Positions 39,359-51,926 are shown, numbered from the stretch's first letter. The stretch is 64,000 nucleotides of DNA from Spizellomyces punctatus DAOM BR117 (GCF_000182565.1 NW_015971537.1:1709299-1773298), one strand, 5' to 3'. The notes: generated by a model not told the origin, from the sequence alone. Program-made: numbers and translations.

Positions 39359-41121
39359 TCAAAGCGAATTGCGTTTCTTAAAGCCCCCAGCGGCTATCAA
39401 CCTCCTCAATCGTGTCGCCGCAATCACATAAAAGCTAACAGCAATTATAATAGCACTTGTGGTAACCGCCCAGAACACGCCCTGAGTTTGTTCCAAATTG
39501 GTCGTTAGGTTCATTCCAAAAATACTAGCCACCAGCGCCCCTGTGGATATGGCCACAGTAGCGAGTGTGGCTTTCAATTCATAGTTGATAAGTTGGTTCC
39601 GTCGTGAGTCCAGAACGATGTTGGTAATGGCTTGCGTTGCTGAAATATTGGTTGAGAGTTGATGTGTAGCATTGGAAATCTCTGTTGCGAAATTTAATAG
39701 TCGAGTTTGAACATGACACGAACCGTAAAGGGAGTGTCAGGCACTCACCATCGGTTAAATTGAGATAATGTTCGAAGAGTAGCTCCGCTTCTATATGATC
39801 CGAAACTTTCTTTGGTTGACCTGCAGCTTTGGCAGTCAAATACATGCCTGCAAGGTCTTCATCGCTAATACAATGCAAATTGAGCGTGTTAGTCATGATG
39901 CCTTCATCCATTGCCGCTACTATTCAGAAACAATCTTCAGATACTTGTTTAGAATGTCGATAAATACTCCACGAATCGCGTTCACTTTTATAGCAAACTG
40001 ATCAACGCCTCGTCTGCTCAACAACAACGCTTTCAGCTCCTCTTCGTCGACGCGCTCATCGAGCCTCTCTAACGTTTGGGTGACACGAGAAAAAAGTTCC
40101 AGCTGCTCAGCTTGAAGGGCGGCTATGACGTTGAGGAGAATGGTTTCTAATGCACTAGTTCTTGCTCAGAGGTTGCTTAGGAACAAAAGTCCATCTTGTA
40201 AGATTGAACTTACCGAAATTCGTATGAGCCCTCCTGTATTTTCAAGTTTGTACATAGCTCTTGTAAGAAATCCGACGAATAGCTGTTAGATCCCAGGCTA
40301 TCCGCCATGATTGTCATATCAGCTGAAGGACAAAATGCAAACGGATTAGAAAGGGAGGCATAATAGATGAAAATAATAGCCAGCTCAACCTTTGATAAGC
40401 GCCTTAAAATGCAGCAAGTTTACCAGAATTGCTTTTTCCCGAACTAGGATCGTGGGAAGTTGTTCTGAGTACGTGTTATCCATCTAGTCTCAGGGTAACA
40501 ACATGGAAGCTTGAGATGGGTGCTTCTCTCGTTGAACAAATTTGAAGAAGTGTTACCTTTCTCAAATCACGAGGTTGCAAGGAATGCCTTGAACATATCC
40601 CAATCTTTGAGAACTCTCCCTCTAGTGGTCTTTGCAGGTCGCCGTTTGCATCAAATATCTGCAGGTATTCTTGGACAATACAGAAGGACGTCCAAAAATC
40701 GTATGCTAGGCGGCCTCGTACCTACCAGAGCTTTAAGTTTTAGAGTTTTCTTTGTCCCAGGAATATTTGTTGAGGGAATCGGTTGTGCTCCAACATCCAC
40801 CCTGGAAAAAGAAACAGACTCCCCAAGGCTTCGCCGGTGCATGGAGTCTTTCGGAGGAAGAGCTGTTGAAGAGCGTTCAGGTGGCGTAGGACCGGAAGCC
40901 GCAGCGTTTCGGGGTTGGGAGGTCTCCTTTCCTGAAGTATCTAACTTCAAAGGGCGGGTCGAATTGAAACTTCGCCATGCAGTACAATCATTCATATATG
41001 GCAACTGCGTTCTGGAGCAAATGACTTTCTCAGAGCGCACGACTGTAGTCCGTTGTATAAGGCAATTTCTGCTGGATCGAATACGACCGATCAGCGCGGG
41101 GAGGAATCGGGGAACCGACAT
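39359..41121 (-). CDS. MRS2: Mitochondrial magnesium channel Mrs2
   Basis: CorA-type pentameric Mg2+ channel of the inner mitochondrial membrane. Exons 40726-41121, 40557-40658, 40390-40483, 40214-40322, 39945-40160, 39749-39864 and 39359-39681; 451 residues. The basic N-terminal region (MSVPRFLPALIGRIRSS) is a presequence. The matrix domain contains QLPTILVREKAILVNLLHFK and SALETILLNVIAAL; DEDLAGMYLTAK follows. Two C-terminal membrane helices flank the invariant GMN motif (VASIFGMNL, about residues 400-403), and a basic tail ends the protein. An upstream in-frame ATG at 41148 would add nine residues. Confidence 0.93.
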
Positions 41122-41830
41122 GTTGCTGTGCGGATGAGACCGGCACAAGCAGATATAAACAGGAGGAGAGGCTTGGTTTCCGGCCGCAAATGTCTGGAAC
41201 TGTACTGCAAACGCTCATGTGGCAGACCATGGAGTGACGCGAACATTGCGAGCGCTCCATCTGATGATTTCGTAACCAATCCCGATCTGGTTGAGATCCT
41301 TCATCAAAACGTCCAAACAACTCTCCTCTATCTATGCACTTCTCGCTGCATTGCTTTGCATCAAATTCATACCATCATAATGTACCTCTAGAGAAATACC
41401 TTTACAGTAACGCTACCAGGATGTCTGTGGATATTATGATTTGTCCACCAATTTTTATGATAAAATAGTAATTTAAGCAGTGAGTAAGGGTAGGGAACAT
41501 AGTGTGGAGGTGATTGAAAATGGCACTAAGACAGCAAGGGATGTACTTGATCGAGCTTTTACTACACCGTAATCTCTTGCTTTTGAAATGTTACAATGTC
41601 AAGTTAAGGGACGCTTCAAGCAAACGAACGGTGAGCCCCCGATGCTTGCTCATTCCAACTAGGTCTGGCGGGATTACTGCAGTGAAATGTAGCTTCGTGG
41701 TATTCCCAGACTCTGGATGTTGCGACTGATGGCATACGCCATGGCGCTCTGCTGCGCCACAATTGCTGACCACACAAGCAGTAGGTGGATGGTCTTCGCG
41801 GTTAACTTCCGATTCTCATAAATTCCAACC
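41122..41830. other. Divergent spacer MRS2/DCP1
   Basis: About 700 bp between the divergent starts. Only short mutually overlapping frames are present, without motifs; no TATA box or repeat stands out. Confidence 0.4.
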
Positions 41831-42873
41831 ATGGACCCGGCGGCGCGACTTGCCGTGAATTTGAACGTCCTTCGGCGGCACGACTCGAATATAGTGGCCA
41901 TCCTCGACAGTTCTAGTCATGTTGTTGTGTACGATTTTGACCAGCAGAGCTCAAGTTGGGTGGGGAACGACTGGTGCTCTTAGATCTCACCGTCTCTGCG
42001 TTCTCTGATGGCGTCGCTGTACATAATCCACCTACAGACTAAGAAAGGAATTGAAGGCACAATGTTTGTCTTTCAACGATCGGTGGAGCCTTTTTACGGC
42101 CTTTTTGTGATGAACCGCTTGGGTATCGAGAACTTGATGGTTCTTCTCAGCGCAGATATGGAGGTTCAGCTTATGCAGGAATTCGTTATATATCGAAAGC
42201 CTGACGGTGCGAAGCGTTTGATTAACTTTGAGAATACTATGTGCAAATATTGAGCATTTTCTCATTCTCGGGGTAGATAGTGGCGATAGTGTTCAAGGTC
42301 TTTGGATGTACGAGACAGCAGACCGGACAAGGTTGTACACAACACTCCTGAAATACCAATCTGCGATCGCTGGGGCTCCACCAATTTCCAGTGCACAGCC
42401 GCAGCAGGCATATGGACAGCCAGTGGACATCATGGCAATGTTTCAGCGGGCGAAAATCGTTGGACCCGGAGATGCCACACCGCACGGATCATTACCACAT
42501 CAGTCGTTGTCGCAACGCGACCTTGCTATTCCGCAGGTATGAACGAGGAACACAATGGCCTCAAGTTGCTAATATAGGACCTACGTACTTACTGTGAATA
42601 TTGTCTCTTCCCAGGTTACGGCGCCCCCAATTACTCCTCAGCAGCGTCAGATTCAGCGCTTGAATGATATCTGGCAGTGGATCGAAGACCTCCCGCCGTT
42701 GCCGGGCAAAGGAAGTCTTTCTGACTTGGAATTTCAACGAAGGATTGCGAGATTGTGTCAGGTATTTCAAGGGAAGTCTTTGCATTCTTTATCCTTTGCA
42801 TTTACATGATCAACAGGACCAAGTATTTTTGGATGCAATGTATCGAAGTTATCGATGGGAGCGACCAACATGA
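41831..42873 (+). CDS. DCP1: mRNA decapping activator Dcp1
   Basis: EVH1-fold partner that activates the Dcp2 decapping nuclease in P-bodies. Exons 41831-41959, 42038-42206, 42277-42536, 42615-42761 and 42817-42873 give 253 residues. The N-terminal helix (LNVLRRHDSNIVAILDSSSH), KKGIEGTMFVFQRS, FYGLFVMNRLGIENL and VQGLWMY are the diagnostic EVH1 segments. The Gln/Pro-rich middle is followed by a short helical C-terminus of the kind that oligomerises in animals. Exon 1 uses a GTGGGG donor, weak but required by phase; the exon 2/3 border was chosen because it restores the strand before GLWMYE. Confidence 0.9.
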
Positions 42874-44820
42874 CCATTGAGGAGTCTTGTATTTCCATAG
42901 GCGTAGAACCTATTTAATATAGGCTTCATCGACGACTGAAGATTTGAGCCAATGACTTGTTTTATCCCATTGATGTACACTGCCTGAAAGGACACGTTGC
43001 TTTGAGTCAGTTCCCGTCCCCAACAACCGAGCGTTGCGGATTTCATTCGTGGAGTTTCAACGCGCCTCTCTCCAGCTCTTTGTTCTGTTGCATCATCAAG
43101 AGTTGTGATCTACTTACCAGCATGGCAAACTGAAGGAAAGGGCCCCCTGTTCTTGCTACTGATGTTGCAGGGCATAGTCTCTTTGTTTTTTCCCGCAAAA
43201 CACATACCTGTACAGTATTGCTGGGCTTGTTCAATCGTCACGACCTGACTGTGGATCTTTCGACAACCTTTGTCATACCATCACCCGCTGTCCTTGCTCC
43301 AGTGGTTCGATAACTTATTCCAATGTACATGTGATCGATTCCCGCTCTTCATAGACGGAGTACTTTCGTCGTGCGGTTCATTCCCGTTGGTTTAGGTTGC
43401 GTTCTGATTTCCACTCGTGTCATACTGTCGACTGTACCGGGAACGCGCTATGGCATTGCCTTCCCAATTGAAGTCTTGGTGAGCTCGCGGACCTGAGTCC
43501 TAAGCAGTACCTTTGAAATCGAGCTCCAATAGCGAATAAAGCACTGTTGATTGACTCTACTTCACAAAAGACTTCATAAGATGCCCATATAGCATGACTT
43601 GGGATGATATATACAGCATGCGATTTGCAGCTAAGTGGTTCTCTCTACTATGTGCACCAGCGTGATTTTGATGGGTTCAAAGTTTCTTCCAGAGGTCCTG
43701 CCTTCCATTTAAAATGGGAAAACTAGAGGGTGCTGGGTCCACCAATAATCAAATTCAGCTGAGGAAAGAGCGAGAGCAAAGAGTCTAGTTGTGAGTATGC
43801 CGATCCAAAAGGATAGATAACACAAGGCCCTCCCTCAGCTCTGAAAGCCTCATTGGGACCCACTCGAAGGGGCGTCACTTGCGCCTCCATCGCAAGCAAT
43901 CAGTCTTTGTCCTCCCGTTCCGGGACTCGAACACCGGTCAGTTGAGCCGCATGTCTGCGGCTTAACCACTCGGCTATTCTCCCCCTTGATTCTTTATGAA
44001 GTCGTGTTGCTTTTAAGGGGGATGTGCACTTTCGCGCACGCGTAGAACGTTGGATCGTGGTTGCTGCGCGCAAGCAACGCGCTGTCACGTGACTGATTAG
44101 GTCAGAATTTGAAGATCTGAGACATTCAGAGTCCATCGAGAAGAACCTTTTGGTGGTGCTTTTGGCAGTGATAACGATGCGGTCCTGAGTCTGCATAGCT
44201 TCTTCGTTCGCATCAATGCACCAATGTGGCCGCATGTTTTTTTCATATACTTTCGTGACACAATCCCATAGGTGCTCAATACATCCTGTCGAGTGACACT
44301 ATTTGGCGGGCCCTACATACAAGGGTCTAATTGATTCCCGACGTCCATTTGCTTGCGAAAGTGCAAAGGGTTCAAGTTTACAAGTTGAATACAGTAAACT
44401 TCATTTGTCAGCCGGCAGATGAAATTCCCTGTCCTTTTATGGGTTCTCTATTTGAAAATGACAAAAGTGCCTCGTATTTACGTTACTAAGCTCTACATTC
44501 TGGTTTCACGTGGCTTCATTATTTCTTAGTTTTACATGTATCAGCAAGTGACAACAAGCATCTGCTGCTAACAAGACGTTTGTTACCCTGTCCTCAATGC
44601 ATACGGTTGGGATCTTCTTGAGTCTGTACTGAGCAGTCTGGCAACAGCGCTTCTTGCGTGCATCTTTTGAACATTTTGCCTCCGTCGTTGGCCATTGACC
44701 TGCCTGACATATCACGTGCAGTGTTGCCATGGCAATTATACGTGTATTGCAGAAAAGCTCACGCAACTGCAATCCAACAAACAACTGCCACCTCAACTTC
44801 ATTCGCAAACTCACTGAACA
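42874..44820. other. Gene-poor region between DCP1 and eIF3g
   Basis: Nearly 2 kb. Apart from the tRNA-like element at 43904-43986, only short frames without motif occur. GC content and base order look like the rest of the window, with no sign of a transposon. Confidence 0.45.
43904..43986 (-). tRNA. tRNA-like element, anticodon not assignable
   Basis: On the minus strand the element has a perfect Pol III A box (TAGCCGAGTGG) and, about 35 bp on, a B box with one mismatch (TGTTCGAGTCC), at tRNA-like spacing. However, the middle forms a six-pair hairpin with a four-base loop (GCCGCA/TGCGGC) instead of a seven-base anticodon loop. The D stem does not close, and the ends flanking the boxes do not form a seven-pair acceptor stem. 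It may be a decayed tRNA, a tRNA-derived Pol III transcript, or an unusual intron-bearing gene. Confidence 0.3.
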
Positions 44821-46014
44821 ATGGCACCTGTGGCGTAAGTATGAAGACAGTTGGACTTACACGTACGGTATGCTAAAGGTTGTGGATACTTGAGCAGCGA
44901 GCCCGTATCTGGCCTGAACTGGGCTGAGGATGTAGAGGATAATGAAGCCGAGTACGATGCTGATGACCTTCCTGCCCCCACAACTCGTGAGGAGGCAGAC
45001 GGAACGAGGGTTACGATCGAGTACAAGCTCAATGATGACGGGAAGAAAGTAAAGATTGTCCGGAAAACAAAAATGCGGTTGATAAGGGCCCAAGTCAACC
45101 ATGCGGTCGCAGAGCGCAAGGTGAGTTGAGTGTCCTTGACAAGACGGGATTGCTAGAAGGCGACGGACACACCAGGCATTGTTATTGTTTTTGAACTGTC
45201 TCTGATCTGGATCATGTGGCACTTCCAACAGAATAAGTGGAAGAAGTTCGGGGAGGTTGCTGGCCTCTCAGCTGGTCCCGATACAAACAGCACGTCCTAC
45301 GGCGAAAAAGTTTTCCTGAAACTTTCATCGACTATCAAAGACCACGATATGCCACAACCATCAGACGAAGTCGACTCTTTGAAGAAGGCATTGGCAGCAG
45401 CTGCCAAGTCAAAGATTAGTTGCCGTATCTGTAAGGGCGATCACTGGACCAGCAAGTGTCCCTTCAAGGATACCCATGCACCTCTTGACGAGCTAGGAGC
45501 TCTTGAGAGCAAGGAATCATGTAAGTCTCAATCATGTACTGAAATTTTACCAAGTTGCAGCCCTTGTTTACCACGCATGTTCCGGGCGCTAGCATTGACG
45601 GATTTGACGGGTGGCGAAGACAAGACGAGTGGCAAGTATGTACCTCCAAGCCTACGAAACCGTGGTCCAGGAGAATCGATGCGGACAGAGAGACGAGACG
45701 ATTTCCCTACAATTCGTATCACAAATTTATCGGAAGATACCTCGGAATCAGATGTCAAAGACTTAGTGGGCAAATTCGGACATACATCACGAGTGGTAAG
45801 TAATGACTGTTGATATTTGAATAATAGGCATTTTAGGGCTAAAACGTGTCGCTAGTTCGTGGCAAGGGATCGCGAAACAAATGCCTGCAAGGGATTCGCA
45901 TTTGTCAGCTTCTACCACAAAGAGGATGCGGAAAGGGCACTCGAAAAGCTCAATGGATTTGGATACGATAACCTTATTCTGCGGGTGGAATGGGCCAGAA
46001 GCAGCCGAGACTAG
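44821..46014 (+). CDS. TIF35: Translation initiation factor eIF3 subunit g
   Basis: RNA-binding subunit of eIF3 at the mRNA entry channel of the 40S subunit. Exons 44821-44834, 44898-45120, 45232-45520, 45593-45795 and 45856-46014 give 295 residues (yeast 274, human 320). The first coding exon is 14 nt. NWAEDVED and [17 protein letters not shown]-like stretches mark the N-terminal domain; a zinc knuckle [23 protein letters not shown], and a C-terminal RRM follow ([33 protein letters not shown]). The RRM is split by an intron between its first and second halves. Confidence 0.95.
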
Positions 46015-46304
46015 GTGGTTGCAGAGGATTCGATTTGACGTTGCGCTGGTGGTCACCTTTCTGTATAGCATTCTTCTTCATTTTGGTTGGCGTACCATAC
46101 TATTGTAATGATTATTTGCCATGAATGACTGACGGATGGTCGATGTGCATGTTGATTACCATTTTCTACGTCAGACCTACGACGTGGCACATTTTGTTAT
46201 CATTAATCCTGAACGTGGATAAGATAATTTGACTTTCAGCATTACAGTAGTAGGACGAGACCGATGTGCATGAATGTGTATGTACTTGTAATAGAATTAT
46301 ATTT

Positions 46305-49300
46305 TCAGATGCAGTTAATTACATGAATTGGCTTGTCAAGTGACTCTACTTTTAACTCAAAAGTTCCTAAAGTGGAAACGTTAGAATTGATAGCTCGCAG
46401 TTCACCTTTTCCATCCAACGTTACCTGTCGCTGCTTCTCGATCAACCGTTCAAGATGTGTGTTTTTGATACTGAGGTCCTCCACCTGTGACTTCAAACTA
46501 GTGACCAACTCGTCTTTAAGCGCCAGCGCTTTTCGGACTCGTTCTTCTATGAGGTTCACTGTTTGGTCCTGATGGACATCAAAGTGAAGGGTTCAGTTTC
46601 AAATTGAGTAACTGCATGCATGCTTGAGTGAGTCTTCACCTTCTCATTGACCACCTCCTCAACTTCATTGCGATGCTTTCTTTGTAGAATTGCTATTTTT
46701 TCGTCATGCTCCGCGATTTGATCCGCGAGAGCACGTAAAGTTGCTTCTTTGGCATCTAGCTGTTCTTCAAAGTCGCGTCCTGCGAGAACGGATTTTTGAC
46801 TGCATTAGCTTCAGGAATGATATGCTGCTACAGGTGCAGTTGCGTTAACGCACGTATCGTTTGCATTAGGGTTTCTTCATCGACCTTGAGGCGGGAGAGC
46901 TCGTTCTTTTGTTGGCGAATGAGGTTATCCTGCGTGCATTTGCGCCAAAATACTTTTTAGTCTTCAAATTTATTAGGGGGTAGCGATATTATTATTGATC
47001 AATACCTTTGCTGTTGACTCATGCTGCACCTGGATGACCTGTTTTTCCAAATCTCGCTTGGCATCTTCAATTGCGCGAAGCTCGTTTTGTGCAGCGAGAA
47101 GCTTGTCAATGGCTAAACTATGTTGATCTCGCAACTATAAACCAAGGCAGTTCTGTCGTGTTGGAATGTGACCGTCAATTGATCGTTTTTTTAGCGGCTG
47201 ACTTACCTGCTTGACCTCTTCCGCCGTCTCGGCTTTTAGACGCTCAATTTCCATACGATACCTCCTAGTCGCCTCACTCGAATTGCAGCTTGTCTCGGAT
47301 TCAAGCCGTTGTACGACCATTTCGATCTCTGCGTCCCGTTCACGGACAAGCTTTTCTTTGAACGCTTTCTAATAATTTAATGATGGGGTTTAGAGTGGAC
47401 AGATGGTATATGTAAGTTTGCTCCTGCGTACTTCACGGTTACGCATTTCAGCTTCTTGTTTAGCCATGTAGTGCGTTTGCCATTCTTCCTTTTCTATCGC
47501 GAGCTTTTCGCGCAGATTTGAGAGCTGTTTACGAGGGGAAAAGTCAATAACGTCGATTCAAAAGCATTTGCCTACGGGTGCAAGACAAGTCCTGCTTACT
47601 TCCGTTGCTTGTTTTCTTCTTGCGTCTTCCAAAGCCTGTTCTTTGGCATCACGCTCCACGTCAACCTGACGACGGAGCTCTTCAATTTGTTTTCTATGTG
47701 ATGATTCTTCAGCTTGCCGGTCCATCTTGTGGGATTCCATAAGAATGTGCTTCTGTTCATCGAAATCCGCGAGGAGTTTGCGCTTTTGTTGCTGAAACTA
47801 GTATCCATGCCATTAAATAATGTTTGATAAACTTCTTCTATCTAAGCATCAGCGTATCGCCTACCTCCATTTCGTCCCGTTCAAGCTGCTTTTGATAGCG
47901 TTGGCGCGCGAATTCACGCTCTTCTTCACACGCACGCTGTCGTTCCGCCACGATACGGTCTCGCATGGCTTCCTAAAATCAATATGTTACAATGATGTAT
48001 GTAAGTGTATAGCGCCAGTAATTCACGCACCATTTGCCGCTGCTGTTGCTCAGCCAAAAGGGTCTTCTCTTTAGCTAGATCTTCCCGGAACTTTTCCTCC
48101 ATCTGCCGGATTTGAAGCTTTTGTTGCTGATGGCATGTACAAATTCAGACATCCATTTTCAAAAGCCCGCTTTCTATTCCTGGTAACTTACAGAGAGCAT
48201 CCGTTGGATTTCGGGCTCAAGACCTTTGATGGTTTGATCTTTGATAGCCTTGGTCTTTTCTTGAATCCACTTGTCGCGCTTGACTTTTTCAGCCGCTTGC
48301 CACAGCTCTCGCTGCTGCTTCAGATCTTTTTCATGCTGCTCTTCCAGAACCCTGGACTTGGAAAAATAGTACAGATGAGCAAATGTGTCGTTAGATTTGT
48401 ATTTCGACAGCAAGCCCGCCGCAGTACCTTATCCCTAAACTGCTTTTCGAGATTCTTGACTTCTTCAGTGAGCACCTCACACTTTTTTGACAGGTCTTCT
48501 TTTTCAGCCAAGAGTTTATCGATAAAAGTTAAATGTCGTTTTATGATAGTTTCATACTCTTTGCGTTGCAGGGATAGTTTTGATTTCAGTTCCTTCTTGC
48601 TTCCTCAGATGGGTTAGCCACTGAATTTTTGGACAATAAGGAAGCTCACCAAAGTACTTACAATTCCAGAGCCTGATCATGTAAACTCTCCTTCACCTTC
48701 TTGAGTTCTTTTTTGAGCATGCCAAGAGTACGCCCCTTTTCCTCGATCTCCATTTGTTGTCCCATGATCTTGGCTTTTACTCCATCAAACACGGCAGCTT
48801 TATTTTCATAAAAGAACGGAATGCTCATAGTGAGCAATGCGCATAACGACGTGAAGAATATTAGTTGTCAAACTCACTTGTGCTACCGATGATGGGTTCG
48901 GTTGTACCAACGTTTGACGTGCTTCAGAAAGTTAACGTGAAAATCAACATTGGGTCATCTTTTAGATCAACACCATTTCTCCTACCCCGACACCGTCCCG
49001 AGAAGTCCCCCAATAGCAGCTGACCCAGCTTTGATGCTGGCAGCACTTTTAGCGTCATCTTCCTCCACCTCTTTCAAAAAGTCCAGGATGCGATCCACAC
49101 GATGTGCAGTCGTATCGTCATCTATTGCGGTCGTACTCGCTTCATCTGCTGTTGAAGTTGCTGATGAAGCAAACTGCTCTCCTTTCGTCGGTAAGTATGG
49201 TAAGCTTTGATACACGGAGGCTTTCGAGATGATGGCATTCCGATCGAGGTGAGCGGAACCAGTACTACTTCGTAGTGATTTGTCGGGTCGGTCGGTTCGA

Positions 49301-49553
49301 ACTCCGAGAACAGATGATGGGCGGGTGGGGATATTTGAGCGTGATGAGCAATAAGATGATTTAGAAGCTGGGGATGATGGGGTGGTTGTTTCTTTCATCT
49401 GCTCCAAGATCTCCTAAAACCGTCATGGCAGTTGAGAACGACTTGATATAAACGAACTGCCAAACGTACACCAGCAATCACCTTTCTGGCTAATCGTGCC
49501 CTTTCTTCTCGTCTCCGCTTCACAGCATCCTCTGTTGCTGCGTTTGCTAGCAT
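46305..49553 (-). CDS. CEP131: Centriolar satellite/ciliary protein CEP131 (AZI1) homologue
   Basis: Coiled-coil protein of basal bodies and centriolar satellites, required for cilium assembly in animals. Fifteen exons: 49482-49553, 48986-49413, 48878-48921, 48662-48797, 48428-48599, 48192-48356, 48031-48126, 47865-47972, 47600-47797, 47432-47524, 47207-47368, 47006-47134, 46854-46929, 46640-46779, 46305-46568; 760 residues. From memory of the human protein, diagnostic matches are RHLTFIDKLLAEKEDLSKKC, KWIQEKTKAIKDQTIKGLEP and EIEMVVQRLESE; the remainder is a nearly continuous coiled coil rich in Glu, Gln, Lys and Arg. Human CEP131 is about 1,080 residues, the difference being a shorter N-terminal region. 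Upstream non-recognised exons are possible. The gene implies a flagellated life stage. Confidence 0.85.
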
Positions 49554-51084
49554 TTGGGCGAATGGTTGTATTTACTCTACCAGCAATGTTCTAGTTCTGA
49601 TGAACTCGGAGGATCGCGTTCGCTTACGTAACTGTCAGCTCGTCCGAGTTTTCGGACTCCTTGCTCTGTGAACTAGATGCAATGCTCGATCGCGAGCAAA
49701 AGAATGAGTGAGGAATGGATTCAGAATTATGGCATTTCAAGCGCTAGCTCCCCACCAGAAACGAGGGATCTTGCAGAGATGAGTTTAATAGGATGAGAAT
49801 AAGTGCAAAGGACGACATCTCCTTCACTACCAAGTGCCGTTTTAGGCTTCATCATCTGCCACCTTTCTGGCATTCGAAAAACATTCAACTTGTTCATCCC
49901 ATATGGGCGCAGGTTGGGAATCTCCGTTTTAACAGAGCATCATGTAATTCAAGTCAAGTGCGCCTGTACTCCGACAATATGCCTCCACATCAGTTATTAC
50001 TGGATCGAATATAAGACAATAAGTAACATCCCAACTGCAAAAAAAGTATTGTTTCATCTTTTTAAAATGAAAACAAGACCTCCAAAGACTTGTATCGCTG
50101 TCTTTCTGGCCTTCTTCATGAGTTTAGGAAAGGAATATCACGGCAGAGCTTACCAGCGGATTGTCGATACCAGTAGTCTTGACAGGCTGTCTTGAATTCA
50201 AATAGGGCATTAGCGGATTCGGCAAGGTGCCAGCGCCCGTTGTCCACCGAACGATCTGCGGGCTGCTTGACCAGCGAGCACTCAATAAGGCTCCAGATAA
50301 AATTGAAAGGCAGATTTCTGTACCAGAGTGAAAGCCGTGCAGAGTGCACGCCCTATGATATTATCCACTACTTCATATCGTTCATTGTCGAATCAAGACA
50401 AGATGAAGATGAAAGAGTATCACCCCGGCGTTTCTCGCTGTTTTGAATCATCGTGCTAGCGGTAAATATTGTCACTGGAAACTCTCCAGTACGTGAGGAT
50501 TATGGTTGAGGGACAAAAAACTGTCTATACGTTCCAAAGAATACATGGCATTGCTCCTTTTAAATACTTCACAAGCCTTAATGGTATTTCATACCAAGCG
50601 TCCAAATAATAGTGAATGTTTCCACTCACTTTGGCCCTTGTGTTTTGATAAAACTTGTAGTGACTACCTTTGCAGGACCACTCGCAAAATAAACAAATGC
50701 ATTGCGACTGGGCTTTTACTAAAAGAAAACACGTTATATACATACAAGCAGGCCAGGTAAACTGCACTGATAGTTTGAGACGGAGTTGGATCATGATCGA
50801 ATATGAATATACAAAACACTCAAAACGTTCAAGTATCCTCAAATCGACGAAAAATGCGTTCCAATGCCCCCGTACTGGAGCACAGATTGAACGACCAACG
50901 CTAGTGATTGGAAACAATAATCTCATTGTCAGAGTCCGATTGATCATCCCTCCAACAAAAAACGCTCATAAAATCTTGCAAAAAAAAACAAAACTATACA
51001 TGTTCAGGAAACGAGCAACAAGAAAGCCTTCAAGGCACCTCATTTCACAACAACCCCAAAATCCTTTATACAAAAAAACACACA
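49554..51084. other. Intergenic region between CEP131 and the NDUFA4-like gene
   Basis: About 1.5 kb. Frames up to about 165 codons occur (for example 50670-51173 on the plus strand), but their composition is low-complexity and AT-driven, with no motif, signal peptide or membrane segment. No RNA gene or ordered repeat was seen. Confidence 0.45.
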
Positions 51085-51487
51085 TCAATCCCAGTCCCTC
51101 GTGGGTATACTCTTTGGATCAATATTATCAAACTACCGCAAACCAAAAGATATTACTTATCCATCCACCGTGAACAACAATCTAGCACTCCACATAAAAA
51201 ACTTACACGCTGATTCACAGCATACAATTTCAAATTCTGATTCGGCTTGACCTTATTCCACGGGTACGGGTCCTCATGTCGACGATCATGGCGTAACAAT
51301 AAAGTAGGATTGAAAAAGAGGTCCCGTTCGGCGAGGGCGATGCCAGATAGGGCTGTTGTGGCGATGACGGCCACGACGATGCGGAGGTTGGGTTTGTATT
51401 TTAGGGCGGAGAAGACGCTGGTGGTGAGTGGGTGGATGTTAGTGTGTAGTTTATCTTATGGGTTTGGGTTGGTTGTACGTACGTCAT
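51085..51487 (-). CDS. NDUFA4: NDUFA4-like (MLRQ) small respiratory subunit
   Basis: Small single-pass inner-membrane protein associated with cytochrome c oxidase in animals. Exons 51483-51487, 51207-51417 and 51085-51111 give 80 residues (human 81). The first coding exon is only five bases, ATG plus two. VVAVIATTALSGIALA forms the membrane helix, then FFNPTLL, DPYPWNKVKPNQNLKLYAVN match the family pattern FNP...PWNK.PN..K.Y.VN. The last exon (nine codons including stop, ending RDWD) was chosen over read-through because the family ends within a few residues of this point; that end is uncertain. Confidence 0.72.
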
Positions 51488-51926
51488 GCTCTTTTTTTAT
51501 TGTGTTGGTGTGGTTTGCAAGTATCAGGCAAAATGTGAGTGTGGCCTTGTAGGCTCTCTTATAGTTTTTCACTACAAGGACTTTGGCAGTAAACATCATG
51601 GGGCTTTTGATCGCAGTGTTCAATGGACGTGACGTGGAAGGGACTTTGAGGTCAGATGCTGAGAGGCGTTTATAATACAAGCTCACCAGTATGCTGTATC
51701 GCCCAGAGTACGACACCCGATTTCCAAAATTAAAAATGGATGGCAGATATCCAGTTGAAAAGAAAATTGTAATGTTTTATCCAAATCTACCCTTATAATC
51801 ACCACCAAACGAAACAACGACACAAAAAAAATATAAAGATAAAAGCATAGATACAGTGTGTAGAAACAAAAAAAAAAACGAATGATGATCCTCCAATCAC
51901 CCCCCAAAAAACACCATGTCACACAC
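51488..51926. other. Spacer between NDUFA4-like and MGM1
   Basis: About 440 bp, AT-rich with homopolymer A runs on the plus strand near 51825-51880. It holds the NDUFA4-like promoter and the MGM1 3' end; no gene was seen. Confidence 0.4.

Noticed and set aside
42207-42276. Alternative DCP1 junction using a donor near 42240 and acceptor near 42290
   Set aside because: It also keeps frame but replaces the residues before GLWMYE with an unrelated stretch; the chosen border fits the EVH1 strand better.
44097-44279. Short minus-strand frames around the tRNA-like element
   Set aside because: Short, low-complexity, overlapping on two frames and without conserved features.
50670-51173. 167-codon plus-strand frame downstream of CEP131
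   Set aside because: AT-driven composition rich in Lys, Asn and Thr runs, no domain, partly antisense to the NDUFA4-like 3' end.
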